Of a stretch of 64,000 bases of DNA, positions 42,001 through 51,360 are shown piece after piece. Source of the stretch: Clostridium aceticum (GTDB taxonomy: Bacteria > Bacillota > Clostridia > Peptostreptococcales > Natronincolaceae). The notes below the pieces were generated by a model, which worked only from the letters and a program-made list of their open reading frames with translations, made no database searches and was not told the DNA's origin. The stretch covers positions 3,835,418 through 3,899,417 of the forward strand of contig NZ_CP009687.1 in the NCBI RefSeq assembly GCF_001042715.1, in the 5' to 3' direction. A program made the translations under genes and the position numbers. Numbering within the stretch: the first letter of the stretch is position 1; each line of letters begins with the position of its first letter.

Positions 42001-42065
42001 GCAGGGGCTACCTGTGGTCGTCTTTATTATAGAAGCGGAAACAGGCGACCACAGGTAGCCCCTAC
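42001..42065. repeat. GGGGCTACCTGTGGTCG inverted repeat
   Basis: GGGGCTACCTGTGGTCG (42004-42020) and its exact complement (42046-42062) enclose a 25-nt loop; flanking bases extend the pairing with one mismatch. A partial further copy (GGTCGCCCCTGCATATC) follows at 42075. It looks like a dispersed palindromic unit, distinct from families A and B, just upstream of the rRNA promoters. The 450-bp lysS-16S gap holds only this repeat, the promoters and the lysS terminator. Confidence 0.8.
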
Positions 42066-42136
42066 ATATCTTTAGGTCGCCCCTGCATATCTTTCTATCT
42101 ATACTATATTATTTATACTATATAATATAATGAAGA

Positions 42137-42158
42137 AAGACTAGGTTACCCTAGTCCT
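42137..42158 (-). terminator. Terminator overlapping the lysS stop codon
   Basis: GACTAGG and CCTAGTC pair around a 3-4-nt loop (42139-42156), followed on the minus strand by TTTCTTCATT. The lysS stop lies inside the hairpin. Confidence 0.65.
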
Positions 42159-43647
42159 CTTTTATTATTGGCTTCATTGTTGGAAATAAAATAATATCTC
42201 TGATTGAAGCTGAATCTGTAAGAAGCATAATTAATCTATCTACCCCTATACCTAGCCCACCTGTAGGAGGTAGTCCTACCTCCAATGCATTGATAAAGTC
42301 CTCATCCATTGGATGTGCTTCCTCATCTCCAGATTCTCTTTGTTTTAGCTGCTCTTCAAACCTTTGTTTTTGGTCAATAGGATCATTTAGCTCTGAAAAA
42401 GCATTCGCTATTTCCCATGTATTTGCAAAAGCCTCAAACCTATTTGTAATAAGTGGATTATCTGGATTCCTTTTGGCCAGAGGAGAAACCTCCACAGGAT
42501 GATGCAATACAAATGTTGGCTGCATTAGGTCCTTTTCACAAAACTCTTCAAAGGCCAAGTTCACTAGATGTCCTCTTGTCATATTGTCTTTAACCTCTAA
42601 ATGCAATTGACTCTTAGCAATTTTTCTAGCCTCTTCATCACTTTCAACAGCATAGAAATCAACACTGGTTTTTTCTTTTACTAAGTCATGCATAGAAACT
42701 CTCTTCCAAGGTGGTTTAAAATCTATTTCTGTTCCCTGATAATTTACTAAAGTAGTTCCATTTACTTTCTCTGCACAGTATGCCACTAGATTTTCTGTTA
42801 TTTCCATCATAGACTCATAGTCTTCATAGGCTGCATAAAGTTCTATATTAGTAAATTCAGGGTTGTGTTTTATAGAAATTCCTTCATTTCTAAACATCTT
42901 CCCCATTTCATAAACTTTATCGAATCCACCTACGATGAGCCGCTTAAGATAAAGTTCATTTGCGATTCTAAGCTGCATATCTAAGTCTAATGTGTTGTGA
43001 TGGGTTAAAAATGGTCTTGCTGCCGCACCCCCAGCAACGGTTGTTAATATAGGTGTCTCTACCTCTAGATAACCCCTATCATCTAAAAAGTTTCTTATTG
43101 CCTTAATGATTTTATTTCTCTTTAAAAAAGTTTCCTTAACATCTGGGTTGACGATTAAATCTACATATCTTTGTCTATATCTTAAATCTGGGTCCTTTAG
43201 ACCATGCCACTTGTCTGGTAAAATCTGTAGTGATTTTGATACTAGGTATACTTCAGATGCCTTTACAGATATTTCACCCTTTTGAGTTTTGAATATATCC
43301 CCTTTGATTTCAATGATATCTCCGATATCATACTCAACAAATAAACTATAAGCTTCTTCACCAATAGCATCTTCTCTTACATAAGCTTGAATACGACCTT
43401 CTTTATCTTGTATATTTATAAAGCCTGCTTTACCATGACCTCTTTTAGCCATAAGTCTTCCTGCAATCGTTACCCTCTGTCCCTCTAGTGCATCGAAATT
43501 TTCCTTTATTTGTTGACTATAATGTGTTATATCTACCTTTTCTACCTTAAAAGGATCTTTTCCTATATTCTTTAAGTGATCTAATTTTTCTCTTCTTATT
43601 TTCAATAGTTCGCTTAAACTTTTTTCTTCTTCGTGGTTACTTGTCAT
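42151..43647 (-). CDS. lysS: Lysyl-tRNA synthetase (class II)
   Basis: Charges tRNA-Lys. The 498-residue protein has the OB-fold anticodon-binding domain ([41 protein letters not shown]). The class II core shows [60 protein letters not shown] (motif 2) and [20 protein letters not shown] (motif 3). The chosen ATG at 43647 gives the usual family start ([20 protein letters not shown]); the frame is open 14 codons further to 43689. It follows greA by about 50 nt, as in many Firmicutes, and precedes the rRNA operon as in B. subtilis. Confidence 0.95.
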   Translation of the reverse strand: MTSNHEEEKSLSELLKIRREKLDHLKNIGKDPFKVEKVDITHYSQQIKENFDALEGQRVTIAGRLMAKRGHGKAGFINIQDKEGRIQAYVREDAIGEEAYSLFVEYDIGDIIEIKGDIFKTQKGEISVKASEVYLVSKSLQILPDKWHGLKDPDLRYRQRYVDLIVNPDVKETFLKRNKIIKAIRNFLDDRGYLEVETPILTTVAGGAAARPFLTHHNTLDLDMQLRIANELYLKRLIVGGFDKVYEMGKMFRNEGISIKHNPEFTNIELYAAYEDYESMMEITENLVAYCAEKVNGTTLVNYQGTEIDFKPPWKRVSMHDLVKEKTSVDFYAVESDEEARKIAKSQLHLEVKDNMTRGHLVNLAFEEFCEKDLMQPTFVLHHPVEVSPLAKRNPDNPLITNRFEAFANTWEIANAFSELNDPIDQKQRFEEQLKQRESGDEEAHPMDEDFINALEVGLPPTGGLGIGVDRLIMLLTDSASIRDIILFPTMKPIIKED

Positions 43648-43697
43648 TTGTTTACCCACCCTCCCGTAATACGTAGTCCTTTGTATCATTTTAATGC

Positions 43698-44189
43698 TTA
43701 TCCGTCTATCTCACCTTTTTCTATTTTTAACACTTTATACGTTGTTACGCCATCAGGAATTTGCACCTCTACAGTATCTCCTATTTTCTTACCTAAAAGG
43801 GCTCTTCCTACAGGAGACTCATTAGATATTTTTAATTCATATGGGTCTGCTTCAGCAGAACCAACAATCGTGTACTCTACGATTTCATCAAATTCTATAT
43901 CTTCTACTTGCACAGTAGTCCCTATGCTAACCTGGTCTAAGTTGATGTCATCTTCATCAATTACCCTTGCTTTTTTCAACATGCCCTCTAGCTTCATAAT
44001 TCTTTCTTCCATTTGTGCTTGTTCATTTTTTGCTTCATCATATTCAGAGTTCTCGCTTATATCTCCAAAAGCGATGGCTTGTTTAATACGTTCTGCCACT
44101 TCTTTTCTTCTAACAGTTTTTAAGTGCTCTAGCTCATCCTCTATTTTTTTTAGCCCTTTAAGGGTTAAAACAACCTCTTTATCTACCAT
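43698..44189 (-). CDS. greA: Transcription elongation factor GreA
   Basis: Rescues backtracked RNA polymerase by stimulating transcript cleavage. The 163-residue protein has the N-terminal coiled coil ([52 protein letters not shown], with the acidic tip DISENSEYD) and the C-terminal FKBP-like domain ([40 protein letters not shown]). AAAGGAGAGAG precedes the ATG. Its promoter is about 250 nt upstream, leaving a long leader with a hairpin. Confidence 0.97.
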   Translation of the reverse strand: MVDKEVVLTLKGLKKIEDELEHLKTVRRKEVAERIKQAIAFGDISENSEYDEAKNEQAQMEERIMKLEGMLKKARVIDEDDINLDQVSIGTTVQVEDIEFDEIVEYTIVGSAEADPYELKISNESPVGRALLGKKIGDTVEVQIPDGVTTYKVLKIEKGEIDG

Positions 44190-44393
44190 AACTCTCTCTC
44201 CTTTTTTTATGTAAGATATTTATTTATCTGATTTATATTAAAAATTTCACTACCTTCCTAGTCCTATAGATAGGTACCTATCCATATCACAAAGGAATAG
44301 TAAATGTGTATGATATATTTTGATAATATATGTCCTTATGTCTAATTTATTCTTAATTGTATAGTGGTAATTTTATCCTTATAACATCACAAT

Positions 44394-44466
44394 AGCACTG
44401 CCTTTTTACAGTGCTTTCCAATTAATATATTGTAGTTATTATAAGCCAGCAATTTTTAATTGTCAA
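44394..44466 (-). promoter_or_regulatory. Consensus promoter and leader hairpin of greA
   Basis: Minus-strand TTGACA (44461-44466), a 17-nt spacer and TATAAT (44438-44443) form a perfect SigA promoter, 20 nt past the stop of the preceding gene. The predicted transcript forms an AGCACTG/CAGTGCT hairpin (44394-44415) about 16 nt from its start, then about 200 nt of AT-rich leader before greA. The hairpin lacks a U-tract. Confidence 0.75.
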
Positions 44467-44484
44467 GCCAAAACAAAGGTCAAA

Positions 44485-45393
44485 TTAAACATTGGATTGA
44501 GGTTGTAGGTATTCTATCCGCGGTTTAAAGTTGCTAGCTTCAATAACGTCCTCATAAGTTCTATATTTCCCCTCCTGTATCATTGCCGCCATCATGGCCT
44601 CCATAACGTTTGTACCAAAAGACCTCTCACCTAATTGTGGGGTAGTAGTCACTAAAAGATATGCACCTCTTTCCTTGAGTTCTAAGGCATCCTCTTTGGT
44701 AATGGTATTGGTAATTACTATTTTTCCCTTCATAGATTGAGGCATATATCGCTTTATATAATGAAAGTCCCCAGCAATGATATCTGCTATATCGTAGTAT
44801 TTAGTTACCTTGCTTCTTGTATTTTTGTTTTGTTTATTCCCAGTGGGATACAACATCTTAAAGGGCAGCCTACAGATTATAGGTGCAAGCCACTGGGCGA
44901 TTTTTTGTATGTGCTGCAAAGAAGATATCGGTAGATCCATACCTAAAGCAAATAAAAGATCTCCCAAAATCAATTTGCCTTTATACGCATCGATAGCTTG
45001 CGCCATCCCAAAACGATCTAGTGCACAGGTAATTAAAGTTGTTTTCCTTTTGAAATTTATAATACCTGTTTCCCCTAAGTGCCGAATCACTCTAGGTTCT
45101 AGGCTATTTTTCAGACCTGAACCATCTACTATAGGGGTCAATCTTGCCGCCTTTTTCAGGGCTAGTGCCTCTCTGATTATATATCTATTCTCTCCAGCCC
45201 ATAAATATAAATCAATACCTCCCATTCCTAATGCCGCTACTCTTCCATCCAATTCCTCAATCAGCGCTATAGCCTTTTTTATACTACCGTCAGTGCCAAT
45301 TCTCTCTATAGAAAATTTTTCTCCCAACAGTTCTACTTCTACACAATGATCCCGTTTAGAACTCCCTATGCTAATACTGACGATTCGCTTCAT
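44485..45393 (-). CDS. Conserved clostridial protein, often auto-annotated quinate 5-dehydrogenase
   Basis: I recognise the family only as a conserved clostridial protein that databases tend to label quinate 5-dehydrogenase. The 302-residue sequence (MKRIVSISIGSSKRDHCVEV; VAALGMGGIDLYLWAGENRY; AARLTPIVDGSGLKNSLEPR; ITCALDRFGMAQAIDAYKGK; LILGDLLFALGMDLPISSLQ; SFGTNVMEAMMAAMIQEG) lacks a GxGxxG/A dinucleotide site I would expect of a dehydrogenase. That label should therefore not be trusted. Repeated glycine-rich turns suggest a ligand-binding alpha/beta fold. No signal peptide. GGAGG precedes the ATG. It lies between dusB and greA, separated from dusB by nested repeats. Confidence 0.8.
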   Translation of the reverse strand: MKRIVSISIGSSKRDHCVEVELLGEKFSIERIGTDGSIKKAIALIEELDGRVAALGMGGIDLYLWAGENRYIIREALALKKAARLTPIVDGSGLKNSLEPRVIRHLGETGIINFKRKTTLITCALDRFGMAQAIDAYKGKLILGDLLFALGMDLPISSLQHIQKIAQWLAPIICRLPFKMLYPTGNKQNKNTRSKVTKYYDIADIIAGDFHYIKRYMPQSMKGKIVITNTITKEDALELKERGAYLLVTTTPQLGERSFGTNVMEAMMAAMIQEGKYRTYEDVIEASNFKPRIEYLQPQSNV

Positions 45394-45435
45394 AAATCCT
45401 CTACCTCCTTAAAAAGCTCTCAGCAAGTAACGCAA

Positions 45436-45649
45436 TATAAATGTGCACCCTTAAATTTTAATATACTAAAGGTTACATTTGCAGCCCACGGTTTTGGGCG
45501 AAAGAATAGACGATGTACATTAAAATCGTTAGCGCTAACTTAAACCATAATTTATCATCCTTCGTTATTCCAAGATCCTTCGCTGCCCTCAGGATGACAA
45601 ATTGCGTTAAGTTAACGCCTAGTTTAACTTTTAGAAGCATACATCTATA
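45436..45649. repeat. Family A repeat nested inside a family B repeat
   Basis: The B left half (45436-45526: TATAAATGTGCACCCTTAAA, then TTTTAATATACTAAAGG, later GTACATTAAAA) is followed by a complete A unit (about 45527-45618: GTTAGCGCTAACTTAAACC ... GTTAAGTTAACGC, with core TTATCATCC...AGGATGACA). The B right end follows (45623-45649: TTTAACTTTTAGAAGCATAC then ATCTATA). The B halves align to the uninterrupted copy at 48267-48385, so A entered B. This fills the 300-bp gap upstream of the conserved unknown gene. Confidence 0.75.
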
Positions 45650-45695
45650 AGCGTACTTGTATTATTAACCTTTAACATAGGGTTATACGATTTTT

Positions 45696-46673
45696 TTACA
45701 CTTTCTCAGAAGAAAATGTATTTAAATATTGGAGAAGAATGTTTTCCATTTCGTTTATGGACTGGACAACGTTGATCATTCGTCGTACTTCAGCAGCGTT
45801 TTTGAAACCTTTTAGATACCATGCAATATGTTTACGCATTTCTCTTACTGCCACATATTCTCCTTTGTACCTAATAACCAAAGCCATATGTCTTTGTATT
45901 GTGTCAATTACCTGCTTTATTGTAGGCTTTGGTAATATCTCCTGTGTCTTTATGTAATGATAGATTCGATGAAATAAGAAAGGATTTCCCTGGGCACCTC
46001 TACCTATCATAATACCGTCACATTTAGTTTGATCTAATAAATTCATAGCATCCTCGACGGTAAATACATCTCCATTTCCAATCACAGGAATTTTCACCGC
46101 TTCCTTTACTTGTCGAATAATCTCCCAATCTGCTCTTCCAGTATAAAACTGTTCACGGGTTCTACCGTGCACTGCCACCGCCTTAGCCCCCCCATCCTCT
46201 ATCCTCTTTGCCATCTCTACAGCATTGACATTTTCGCTGTCCCAACCCTTTCTAATTTTTACCGTCACTGGCTTTACAGACTCCTTAACAACCGCCTGGA
46301 TCACTTCTTGAGCCAATTTAGGATTTTTCATAAGAGCACTGCCATCTCCGTTTTTTATAATCTTAGGTGTGGGACAACCCATATTGATATCTAAAATAAC
46401 ATTTTCTCTATCATTAAGATAATAAGCAGCTTTGGCCATAACATCTGGTTCAGAACCAAAAATTTGTAAAGCTACAGGCTTTTCATTTTCCTCAATCTTT
46501 AATAATTCTTCTGTATTTTTATCACCATAATAAAGACCTTTTGCACTTACCATTTCTGTGTAAACCATGCCACAACCCATTTCTCGGCAAATTAAACGAA
46601 AAGGTAAATCTGTTACTCCTGCCATAGGAGCTAGGAATACATTGTTTTCTAAAATGTTTTCTCCTATCTTCAT
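45696..46673 (-). CDS. dusB: tRNA-dihydrouridine synthase (DusB family)
   Basis: FMN enzyme reducing specific uridines in tRNA. The 325-residue protein has [19 protein letters not shown] (FMN site), [33 protein letters not shown] (catalytic Cys in MGCPTPK, about residue 98), [28 protein letters not shown] and [16 protein letters not shown]. The helical C-terminal RNA-binding domain is present ([20 protein letters not shown]). The ATG at 46673 (AGTGGTGAG upstream) is preferred; an upstream ATG would add eight residues. In Bacillus dusB also lies just before lysS. Confidence 0.94.
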   Translation of the reverse strand: MKIGENILENNVFLAPMAGVTDLPFRLICREMGCGMVYTEMVSAKGLYYGDKNTEELLKIEENEKPVALQIFGSEPDVMAKAAYYLNDRENVILDINMGCPTPKIIKNGDGSALMKNPKLAQEVIQAVVKESVKPVTVKIRKGWDSENVNAVEMAKRIEDGGAKAVAVHGRTREQFYTGRADWEIIRQVKEAVKIPVIGNGDVFTVEDAMNLLDQTKCDGIMIGRGAQGNPFLFHRIYHYIKTQEILPKPTIKQVIDTIQRHMALVIRYKGEYVAVREMRKHIAWYLKGFKNAAEVRRMINVVQSINEMENILLQYLNTFSSEKV

Positions 46674-46734
46674 TGTTCTCACCACTTTCATCTTCATCTT
46701 TTTTATAGCTTTCCTATAAAAGCTGTTTCATATA

Positions 46735-46766
46735 AGTAAAATAGAGCCTAAAGGCTCTATTTTACT
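46735..46766 (-). terminator. Terminator overlapping the coaX stop
   Basis: AGTAAAATAGAGCC (46735-46748) pairs perfectly with GGCTCTATTTTACT (46753-46766) around TAAA. The coaX stop codon (46757-46759) lies in the stem, a compact arrangement also seen at ftsH and lysS. Confidence 0.8.
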
Positions 46767-47548
46767 TTTGTTATTCGATCTTCTCTATTTCTTTCATAAA
46801 TAATTCTTAGTCCTTCTAAGGTCAAAAACTTATCTACTATATTAATGTATTTAGTTTCACTAGCAATCAGGGTGGATAATCCACCTGTAGCGATTACTCT
46901 TGTGCTATGTCCCTTAAGTTCTCTATTCATTTTCTTGATGATATATTCCACCAGACCTACATATCCGTAAATAATACCTGATTGCATACTATTTACAGTA
47001 TTTTTACAAATCACTTTTCCTGGTTTTATTAGTTCCACCCTAGGAAGCTTAGCGGCTCTTTGGAACAGTGCCTCACTGGAAATTTTTATTCCTGGAGCAA
47101 TCGTCCCGCCCAAGTACTCACCTTTTGCAGATATAGCACAAAAAGTAGTTGCCGTACCAAAGTCCACGATAATCAAGGGACCACCGTATTTTTCATAAGC
47201 GGCTACTGCATTTACAATTCGGTCTGCTCCCACCTGTTTAGGATTATCATACTTAATGTCCATCCCGGTTTTTACGCCAGGCCCTACTATTAACGGCTCA
47301 ATATTAAATATCTTTCTGATGGAATGTTCTAAGGAATACATGATATTAGGCACTACAGAAGATACAATCACATCCTCAACCTCTTGAGGATTTCTTCCGC
47401 TATATTGAAACAACTGATGAATTAAAATACCATATTCATCTGAAGACTTATCTTTATCAGTAGAAATTCGCCAAGAGTCTATCAACACATCATCCCTATA
47501 TAGTCCTAATACAATATTTGTATTACCCACATCAAAAACTAAAATCAT
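46757..47548 (-). CDS. coaX: Type III pantothenate kinase
   Basis: First step of coenzyme A synthesis, phosphorylating pantothenate. The 263-residue protein has the ASKHA-fold motifs [17 protein letters not shown] (phosphate 1), [47 protein letters not shown] (phosphate 2) and [20 protein letters not shown] lies before the ATG. It follows, by 26 nt, an ECF S component likely to import pantothenate, so uptake and first phosphorylation are probably one operon. Confidence 0.96.
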   Translation of the reverse strand: MILVFDVGNTNIVLGLYRDDVLIDSWRISTDKDKSSDEYGILIHQLFQYSGRNPQEVEDVIVSSVVPNIMYSLEHSIRKIFNIEPLIVGPGVKTGMDIKYDNPKQVGADRIVNAVAAYEKYGGPLIIVDFGTATTFCAISAKGEYLGGTIAPGIKISSEALFQRAAKLPRVELIKPGKVICKNTVNSMQSGIIYGYVGLVEYIIKKMNRELKGHSTRVIATGGLSTLIASETKYINIVDKFLTLEGLRIIYERNREDRITKVK

Positions 47549-47574
47549 TTGTTCACCTTCTTAAAGTTTATGGA

Positions 47575-48114
47575 CTAACTTGTTTTAATAAAGTTTTTCA
47601 TCGCCTTCACTACAGCATATATAATAAAGGATGAAACCACTACCTCCGCAGTACCATTGATAGCTGCTATACTTAGTACAGCTTCTAGTGGCAAATATCC
47701 TCTTAAATAAATCATCCCCATAACACCTAATGTATTGGTAGCTGTACCTACTACTGCTGGCACAATAGCATTCCTAGATAGTTTGTAGGTATAATAACTC
47801 ATGATACCAATCAACAATCTAGGCAAGATGGCTACAAGAGGATCTGCAAAAAATGGTGTTGTCGCCCTTAAAAAACTACTAACGCCAAAAATCATCCCTA
47901 CAAAAGTTCCTACCATAGGTCCCCCTAAGATCGCTCCGATAATGACTGGTATGTGCATTGTTGTAGCGTTGATTCCTAAAAAAGGAATAGGGATGTACCC
48001 AATAGGCGTCATGCTTAGGGCTACAGAAAACCCTCCTAACATTCCTGCGACTGCCATTTTTTTGGTAGAAATTCTGTTTTTACTGCCTTTTAACTCTTTA
48101 CTGCAAATTGACAT
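47575..48114 (-). CDS. panT: ECF transporter S component, probably pantothenate (PanT-like)
   Basis: Membrane substrate-binding subunit of an energy-coupling-factor vitamin importer. The 179-residue protein has about six hydrophobic segments. It carries the sequence pattern I associate with PanT-like S components: GYIPIPFLGINATTMHIPVI, IGAILGGPMVGTFVGMIFGV and FADPLVAILPRLLIGIMSYY. The ATG at 48114 has GGAGGTG upstream; an upstream frame extension is not needed. Shared ECF ATPases/T subunit are not in the window. Substrate is inferred mainly from the coaX neighbour; the birA gene on the other side makes a vitamin link such as biotin conceivable, but BioY-type motifs are absent. Confidence 0.78.
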   Translation of the reverse strand: MSICSKELKGSKNRISTKKMAVAGMLGGFSVALSMTPIGYIPIPFLGINATTMHIPVIIGAILGGPMVGTFVGMIFGVSSFLRATTPFFADPLVAILPRLLIGIMSYYTYKLSRNAIVPAVVGTATNTLGVMGMIYLRGYLPLEAVLSIAAINGTAEVVVSSFIIYAVVKAMKNFIKTS

Positions 48115-48266
48115 AAAAACACCTCCGTTCCAGCTCTTTACGATGCCGGACATTTTAAATTATTAAAACCTATTGATTTAATTGTATAACGGTCCAACTC
48201 TGCATAGATATTAGCCGTTTTACTGTACCATTTTATCAATTTCTTTTTTATAGTTCAACCTTTTTT

Positions 48267-48385
48267 TATAGATGTGTGTTCCTAAATTTTAATATACTAA
48301 GGGCTACATTTGCAGCCCAGGACTTTGGATCGAAACTGTAGCCCGTGTATATTAAAATTTAACTTTAGAAGTACACATCTATATA
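48267..48385. repeat. Best-preserved family B repeat
   Basis: 119 bp. The left end TATAGATGTGTGTTCCTAAA leads to TTTTAATATACTAAGGGCTA. The right end GTAGCCCGTGTATATTAAAA leads to CTTTAGAAGTACACATCTAT. The two ends are inverted copies over about 40 bp, so the whole unit can fold into one long imperfect hairpin. It lies in the birA-panT gap; no gene is supported in those 323 bp. Confidence 0.8.
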
Positions 48386-48437
48386 GACACACTTAAGTAA
48401 AATTAAAATACAGAAGCGTACATTTTTTATATATATC

Positions 48438-49427
48438 TTATATATATCCATTTTCAGATCGTATAGATATTTCCCCCGATATTAGCATTTCTTGTCTGCC
48501 GTCCTCTAGTTGTACTTTTAATAGTCCTTCATCGTTAATTTCCAATACCTTTCCCTTTATTTCTTCCTCTCCTTTTATAATCCTAATAGTTTTTCCAAGA
48601 ACAGCAGAATAAAGTCTTATGATTTCTAAGGTTTTCTCTAAAGTACCTTGACATATATAATGTTGATAAAGTTCCTCAAATGTTTTCAATATACAGAGAA
48701 TCAAGGTTTTACGATCTATCTTTTTACCCTTTTGTATGGTTAAAGAAGTGGCAATACCCTGAAACTCTTCTGGGAATTCTTGGTTGTTCACATTGATTCC
48801 CATACCTACTATCAAGTAGTCAATCTTATGTAACTCTCCAGCCATTTCTGTTAGAATACCACAAACCTTCTTTCCACCAACAACAATATCATTCGGCCAC
48901 TTGATATAAGCCTCTACATCAGTTATCTCTCTTATTGCCTTGCATACTGAGGCTGCTGCTATCTGAGTCATTTTCATACCTTCAGTGGGAGGAATAGATG
49001 GTTTTAAGACTATAGACATCCATATACCTTCTCCTTTAGGAGAACTCCAGTTTCTACCTAATCTTCCTCTCCCTACTGTTTGTTCTTCACTAATGACTAC
49101 AGTACCATGAACGGCATCTTTTGCAATTTTTTTGCAGTAATTATTGGTAGAATCTATACTGTCAAAACAAAGAATTTCCTGTCCTATCTCTTCTGTTTCT
49201 AGATGTTCTTTCAATGCTTCCTTTATTAACTTTTCAGTAGTTTCTACTAGTCTATAGCCTTTCTTATGAGTGGTTTCTATAGTATAACCTTGCTTTTTCA
49301 AGTTATTCATATGTTTCCAAATGGCAGTTCGAGACACTTGAAACTTTTCACTAAGTTCTTCCCCAGAAACATATTTACCCTGATGGGTATAAAGTTCCTT
49401 TAATATTTTCTCCTTCAAGTCTTGCAC
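48438..49427 (-). CDS. birA: Bifunctional biotin ligase / biotin operon repressor BirA
   Basis: Attaches biotin to carrier proteins and, with its DNA-binding domain, represses biotin genes. The 329-residue protein has an N-terminal winged helix (VSGEELSEKFQVSRTAIWKHMNNLKKQGY), the ligase core with FDSIDSTNNYCKKIAKD, EEQTVGRGRLGRNWSSPKGEG (biotinyl-AMP loop), YIKWPNDIVVGGKKVCGILT and MGINVNNQEFP, and the SH3-like C-terminal domain. The start is probably GTG (49425-49427) with AAAGGTAG just upstream. Its position next to the decarboxylase biotin carrier gene fits a dedicated modification role. Confidence 0.95.
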   Translation of the reverse strand: MQDLKEKILKELYTHQGKYVSGEELSEKFQVSRTAIWKHMNNLKKQGYTIETTHKKGYRLVETTEKLIKEALKEHLETEEIGQEILCFDSIDSTNNYCKKIAKDAVHGTVVISEEQTVGRGRLGRNWSSPKGEGIWMSIVLKPSIPPTEGMKMTQIAAASVCKAIREITDVEAYIKWPNDIVVGGKKVCGILTEMAGELHKIDYLIVGMGINVNNQEFPEEFQGIATSLTIQKGKKIDRKTLILCILKTFEELYQHYICQGTLEKTLEIIRLYSAVLGKTIRIIKGEEEIKGKVLEINDEGLLKVQLEDGRQEMLISGEISIRSENGYI

Positions 49428-49556
49428 CTACCTTTTTTTAATGTATGTCAAAACCTATATTATACCTCCGCTGCGCTACAGAGACAGTTCCTCAGGTACA
49501 TAAAAAACATACGTACCAGACGAACAATCCCCACGACTCCGCTTATAGCTATGGGG

Positions 49557-49714
49557 CTCTAAATTTTATATTAAAATCATTAGCGCTAACTTAATCCATA
49601 ATTTATCATCCTGAGCGGAGCAAAGCGGAGTCGAAGGATCTTAGTGTTAGTAAAATGACAGTTCGAGAGAATTTATGATATTTAAATTTAATTTTACAAG
49701 AACACATCTATATT
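49557..49714. repeat. Second family A copy inside a family B frame
   Basis: The B-type left piece (CTCTAAATTTTATATTAAAA, 49557-49576) is followed by A (ATTAGCGCTAACTTAATCC, core TTATCATCCTGAGCGGAGC ... CGAAGGATC, ATGACAGTTCGAGAG) and then a B-type right piece (TTTAAATTTAATTTTACAAG then AACACATCTATA, 49681-49714). The left A-B junction (ATTAAAATC then RTTAGCGC) is the same as at 45520-45530. The rest of the birA-mmdB gap (49428-49556) has nothing I recognise. Confidence 0.65.
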
Positions 49715-49722
49715 GTAACACA

Positions 49723-49751
49723 AAAGAGGATGTACTGAACACATCCTCTTT
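49723..49751 (-). terminator. Terminator of the decarboxylase operon
   Basis: AAAGAGGATGT (49723-49733) pairs with ACATCCTCTTT (49741-49751) around a 7-nt loop, ending TTTTGTG on the minus strand, 26 nt after the beta-subunit stop. Confidence 0.85.
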
Positions 49752-49777
49752 ATACAGCTTCTTGTATTATTTTTACT

Positions 49778-50908
49778 TTAGAATAAAGACAACAGCACAC
49801 CCGCTGCTACAGCGGAGCCTATGACTCCTGCAACATTAGGTCCCATTGCATGCATCAGCAGAAAATTACCGGGATTTTCTTTTTGTCCAACAACTTGTGA
49901 AACCCTAGCTGCCATCGGCACCGCCGATACACCTGCTGAGCCGATTAGAGGGTTAATAGCATCTCCCCCCATAAACTTATTCATTACTTTTCCTAAAAGC
50001 ACACCGCCTGCCGTTCCTACAGCAAAGGCAACAACCCCTAGTACAATAATTTGTATAGTTCCCCACTGCAAAAAGTACTCTGCCTGTGCTGTAGCCCCTA
50101 CACCCAGACCTAGTAAAATTGTTACGATATTAATCAGTTCATTTTGTGCCGTTTTAGAAAGACGCTCTGTCACCCCTGATTCTCTCAGTAAATTTCCAAA
50201 CATCAGCATACCCACTAATGGTGTAGCAGATGGTAATAATATACACACTACTATGGTAACCATTATAGGAAAAAGGACTTTTTCTAGCTTAGATACATTC
50301 CTCAATTGTTTCATTTTAATCATACGCTCTTTTTTGGTTGTAAGTGCCTTCATAATCGGAGGCTGAATAATAGGAACCAAAGCCATATACGAATAAGCCG
50401 CTACCGCAATAGGTCCCAGCAGATGGGGTGCTAGTTGTGATGTTAAGAAAATAGCCGTAGGACCGTCTGCTCCACCTATAATAGCGATAGACCCTGCTTC
50501 CTGGCTGGTAAAACCCATCATAATTGCACCAACAAAAGTAAAAAATATACCAAACTGTGCTGCCGCTCCTAAAAATAAACTTTTAGGATTCGCTATTAGG
50601 GGCCCAAAATCCGTCATAGCACCAACACCTAAAAAAATCAGTGGTGGAAAAATTCCTAACTTGATCCCTTGGTAAAAGTAATACAATAGCCCCCCAGGCG
50701 TCCTTCCATCTCCCACCTCCATAACACCGCTAAGAGGAAAATTCGTCATCAACATCCCGAAGGCAATAGGTACCAAAAGCAATGGTTCGAATTTTTTTCC
50801 AATAGCTAAGTACAGCAATATGCAGGCTACAAAAATCATGATCAACTGCTGCCAAGTAAAACTGGGAAAAGCAGTCGTAGTCCAAAGCTTAAATAACACT
50901 TCCTTCAT
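49778..50908 (-). CDS. mmdB: Sodium-translocating decarboxylase beta subunit
   Basis: Membrane subunit that decarboxylates carboxybiotin and exports Na+. The 376-residue protein has about nine to eleven transmembrane helices and the family's conserved polar sites: [20 protein letters not shown] (Asp of the ion site), [79 protein letters not shown] and [20 protein letters not shown]. The ATG at 50908 has GGAGATG upstream. It is the last gene of the operon mmdA-mmdD-carrier-mmdB. Oxaloacetate and glutaconyl-CoA pumps use the same subunit type, so the substrate call depends on mmdA. Confidence 0.94.
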   Translation of the reverse strand: MKEVLFKLWTTTAFPSFTWQQLIMIFVACILLYLAIGKKFEPLLLVPIAFGMLMTNFPLSGVMEVGDGRTPGGLLYYFYQGIKLGIFPPLIFLGVGAMTDFGPLIANPKSLFLGAAAQFGIFFTFVGAIMMGFTSQEAGSIAIIGGADGPTAIFLTSQLAPHLLGPIAVAAYSYMALVPIIQPPIMKALTTKKERMIKMKQLRNVSKLEKVLFPIMVTIVVCILLPSATPLVGMLMFGNLLRESGVTERLSKTAQNELINIVTILLGLGVGATAQAEYFLQWGTIQIIVLGVVAFAVGTAGGVLLGKVMNKFMGGDAINPLIGSAGVSAVPMAARVSQVVGQKENPGNFLLMHAMGPNVAGVIGSAVAAGVLLSLF

Positions 50909-50941
50909 GTGTGCATCTCCTTTCAATCCAGTTTCATACTT

Positions 50942-51310
50942 CTATTCTAGAGATATTAGCAGTTCATTATTAGCTACAGATGCACCTTCTGTCACATGAA
51001 CTCCAGTTACAATACCATCCACCGGAGCATAGATTTCATTTTCCAGCTTCATTGCTTCTAATATAAGCAATACCTCCCCTTCTTTTACTTCCTGACCTTC
51101 CTTAACAAAAACTTTTAAAACAATTCCCGGCATTGGCGACTCCACTTTAGCAGCTTGTACAGCCATCGACTTTGCTGACGGCCTAGCAGGAGCAGACTTT
51201 ACTGCTATAGGGGGCGTCTGTATCTTTGGAGTTGCAACATTATCTTTTATTTCTTCAACTTCTACTTCATAACTCACACCATTAACGATTATATGAAACT
51301 TTCTCATCAT
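50942..51310 (-). CDS. mmdC: Biotin carboxyl carrier protein of the decarboxylase
   Basis: Shuttles the carboxyl group from carboxyltransferase to the membrane pump on covalently bound biotin. The 122-residue protein has a short N-terminal domain (KFHIIVNGVSYEVEVEEIKD), a Pro/Ala-rich linker (residues about 30-50, VKSAPARPSAKSMAVQAAKV) and a biotinyl domain with the acceptor lysine in EAMKLEN (about residue 90; MPGIVLKVFVKEGQEVKEGE before it). GGAGG is 6 nt before the ATG. It lies between the gamma/delta and beta subunit genes. Confidence 0.95.
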   Translation of the reverse strand: MMRKFHIIVNGVSYEVEVEEIKDNVATPKIQTPPIAVKSAPARPSAKSMAVQAAKVESPMPGIVLKVFVKEGQEVKEGEVLLILEAMKLENEIYAPVDGIVTGVHVTEGASVANNELLISLE

Positions 51311-51360
51311 ATAGTTCCTCCTTGTTCTATCACCTTGTCAGTTATTCTTTAGCCAAAATA

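Noticed and set aside
44485-45393. Functional call quinate dehydrogenase
   Set aside because: No dinucleotide-binding motif visible; kept as conserved unknown.
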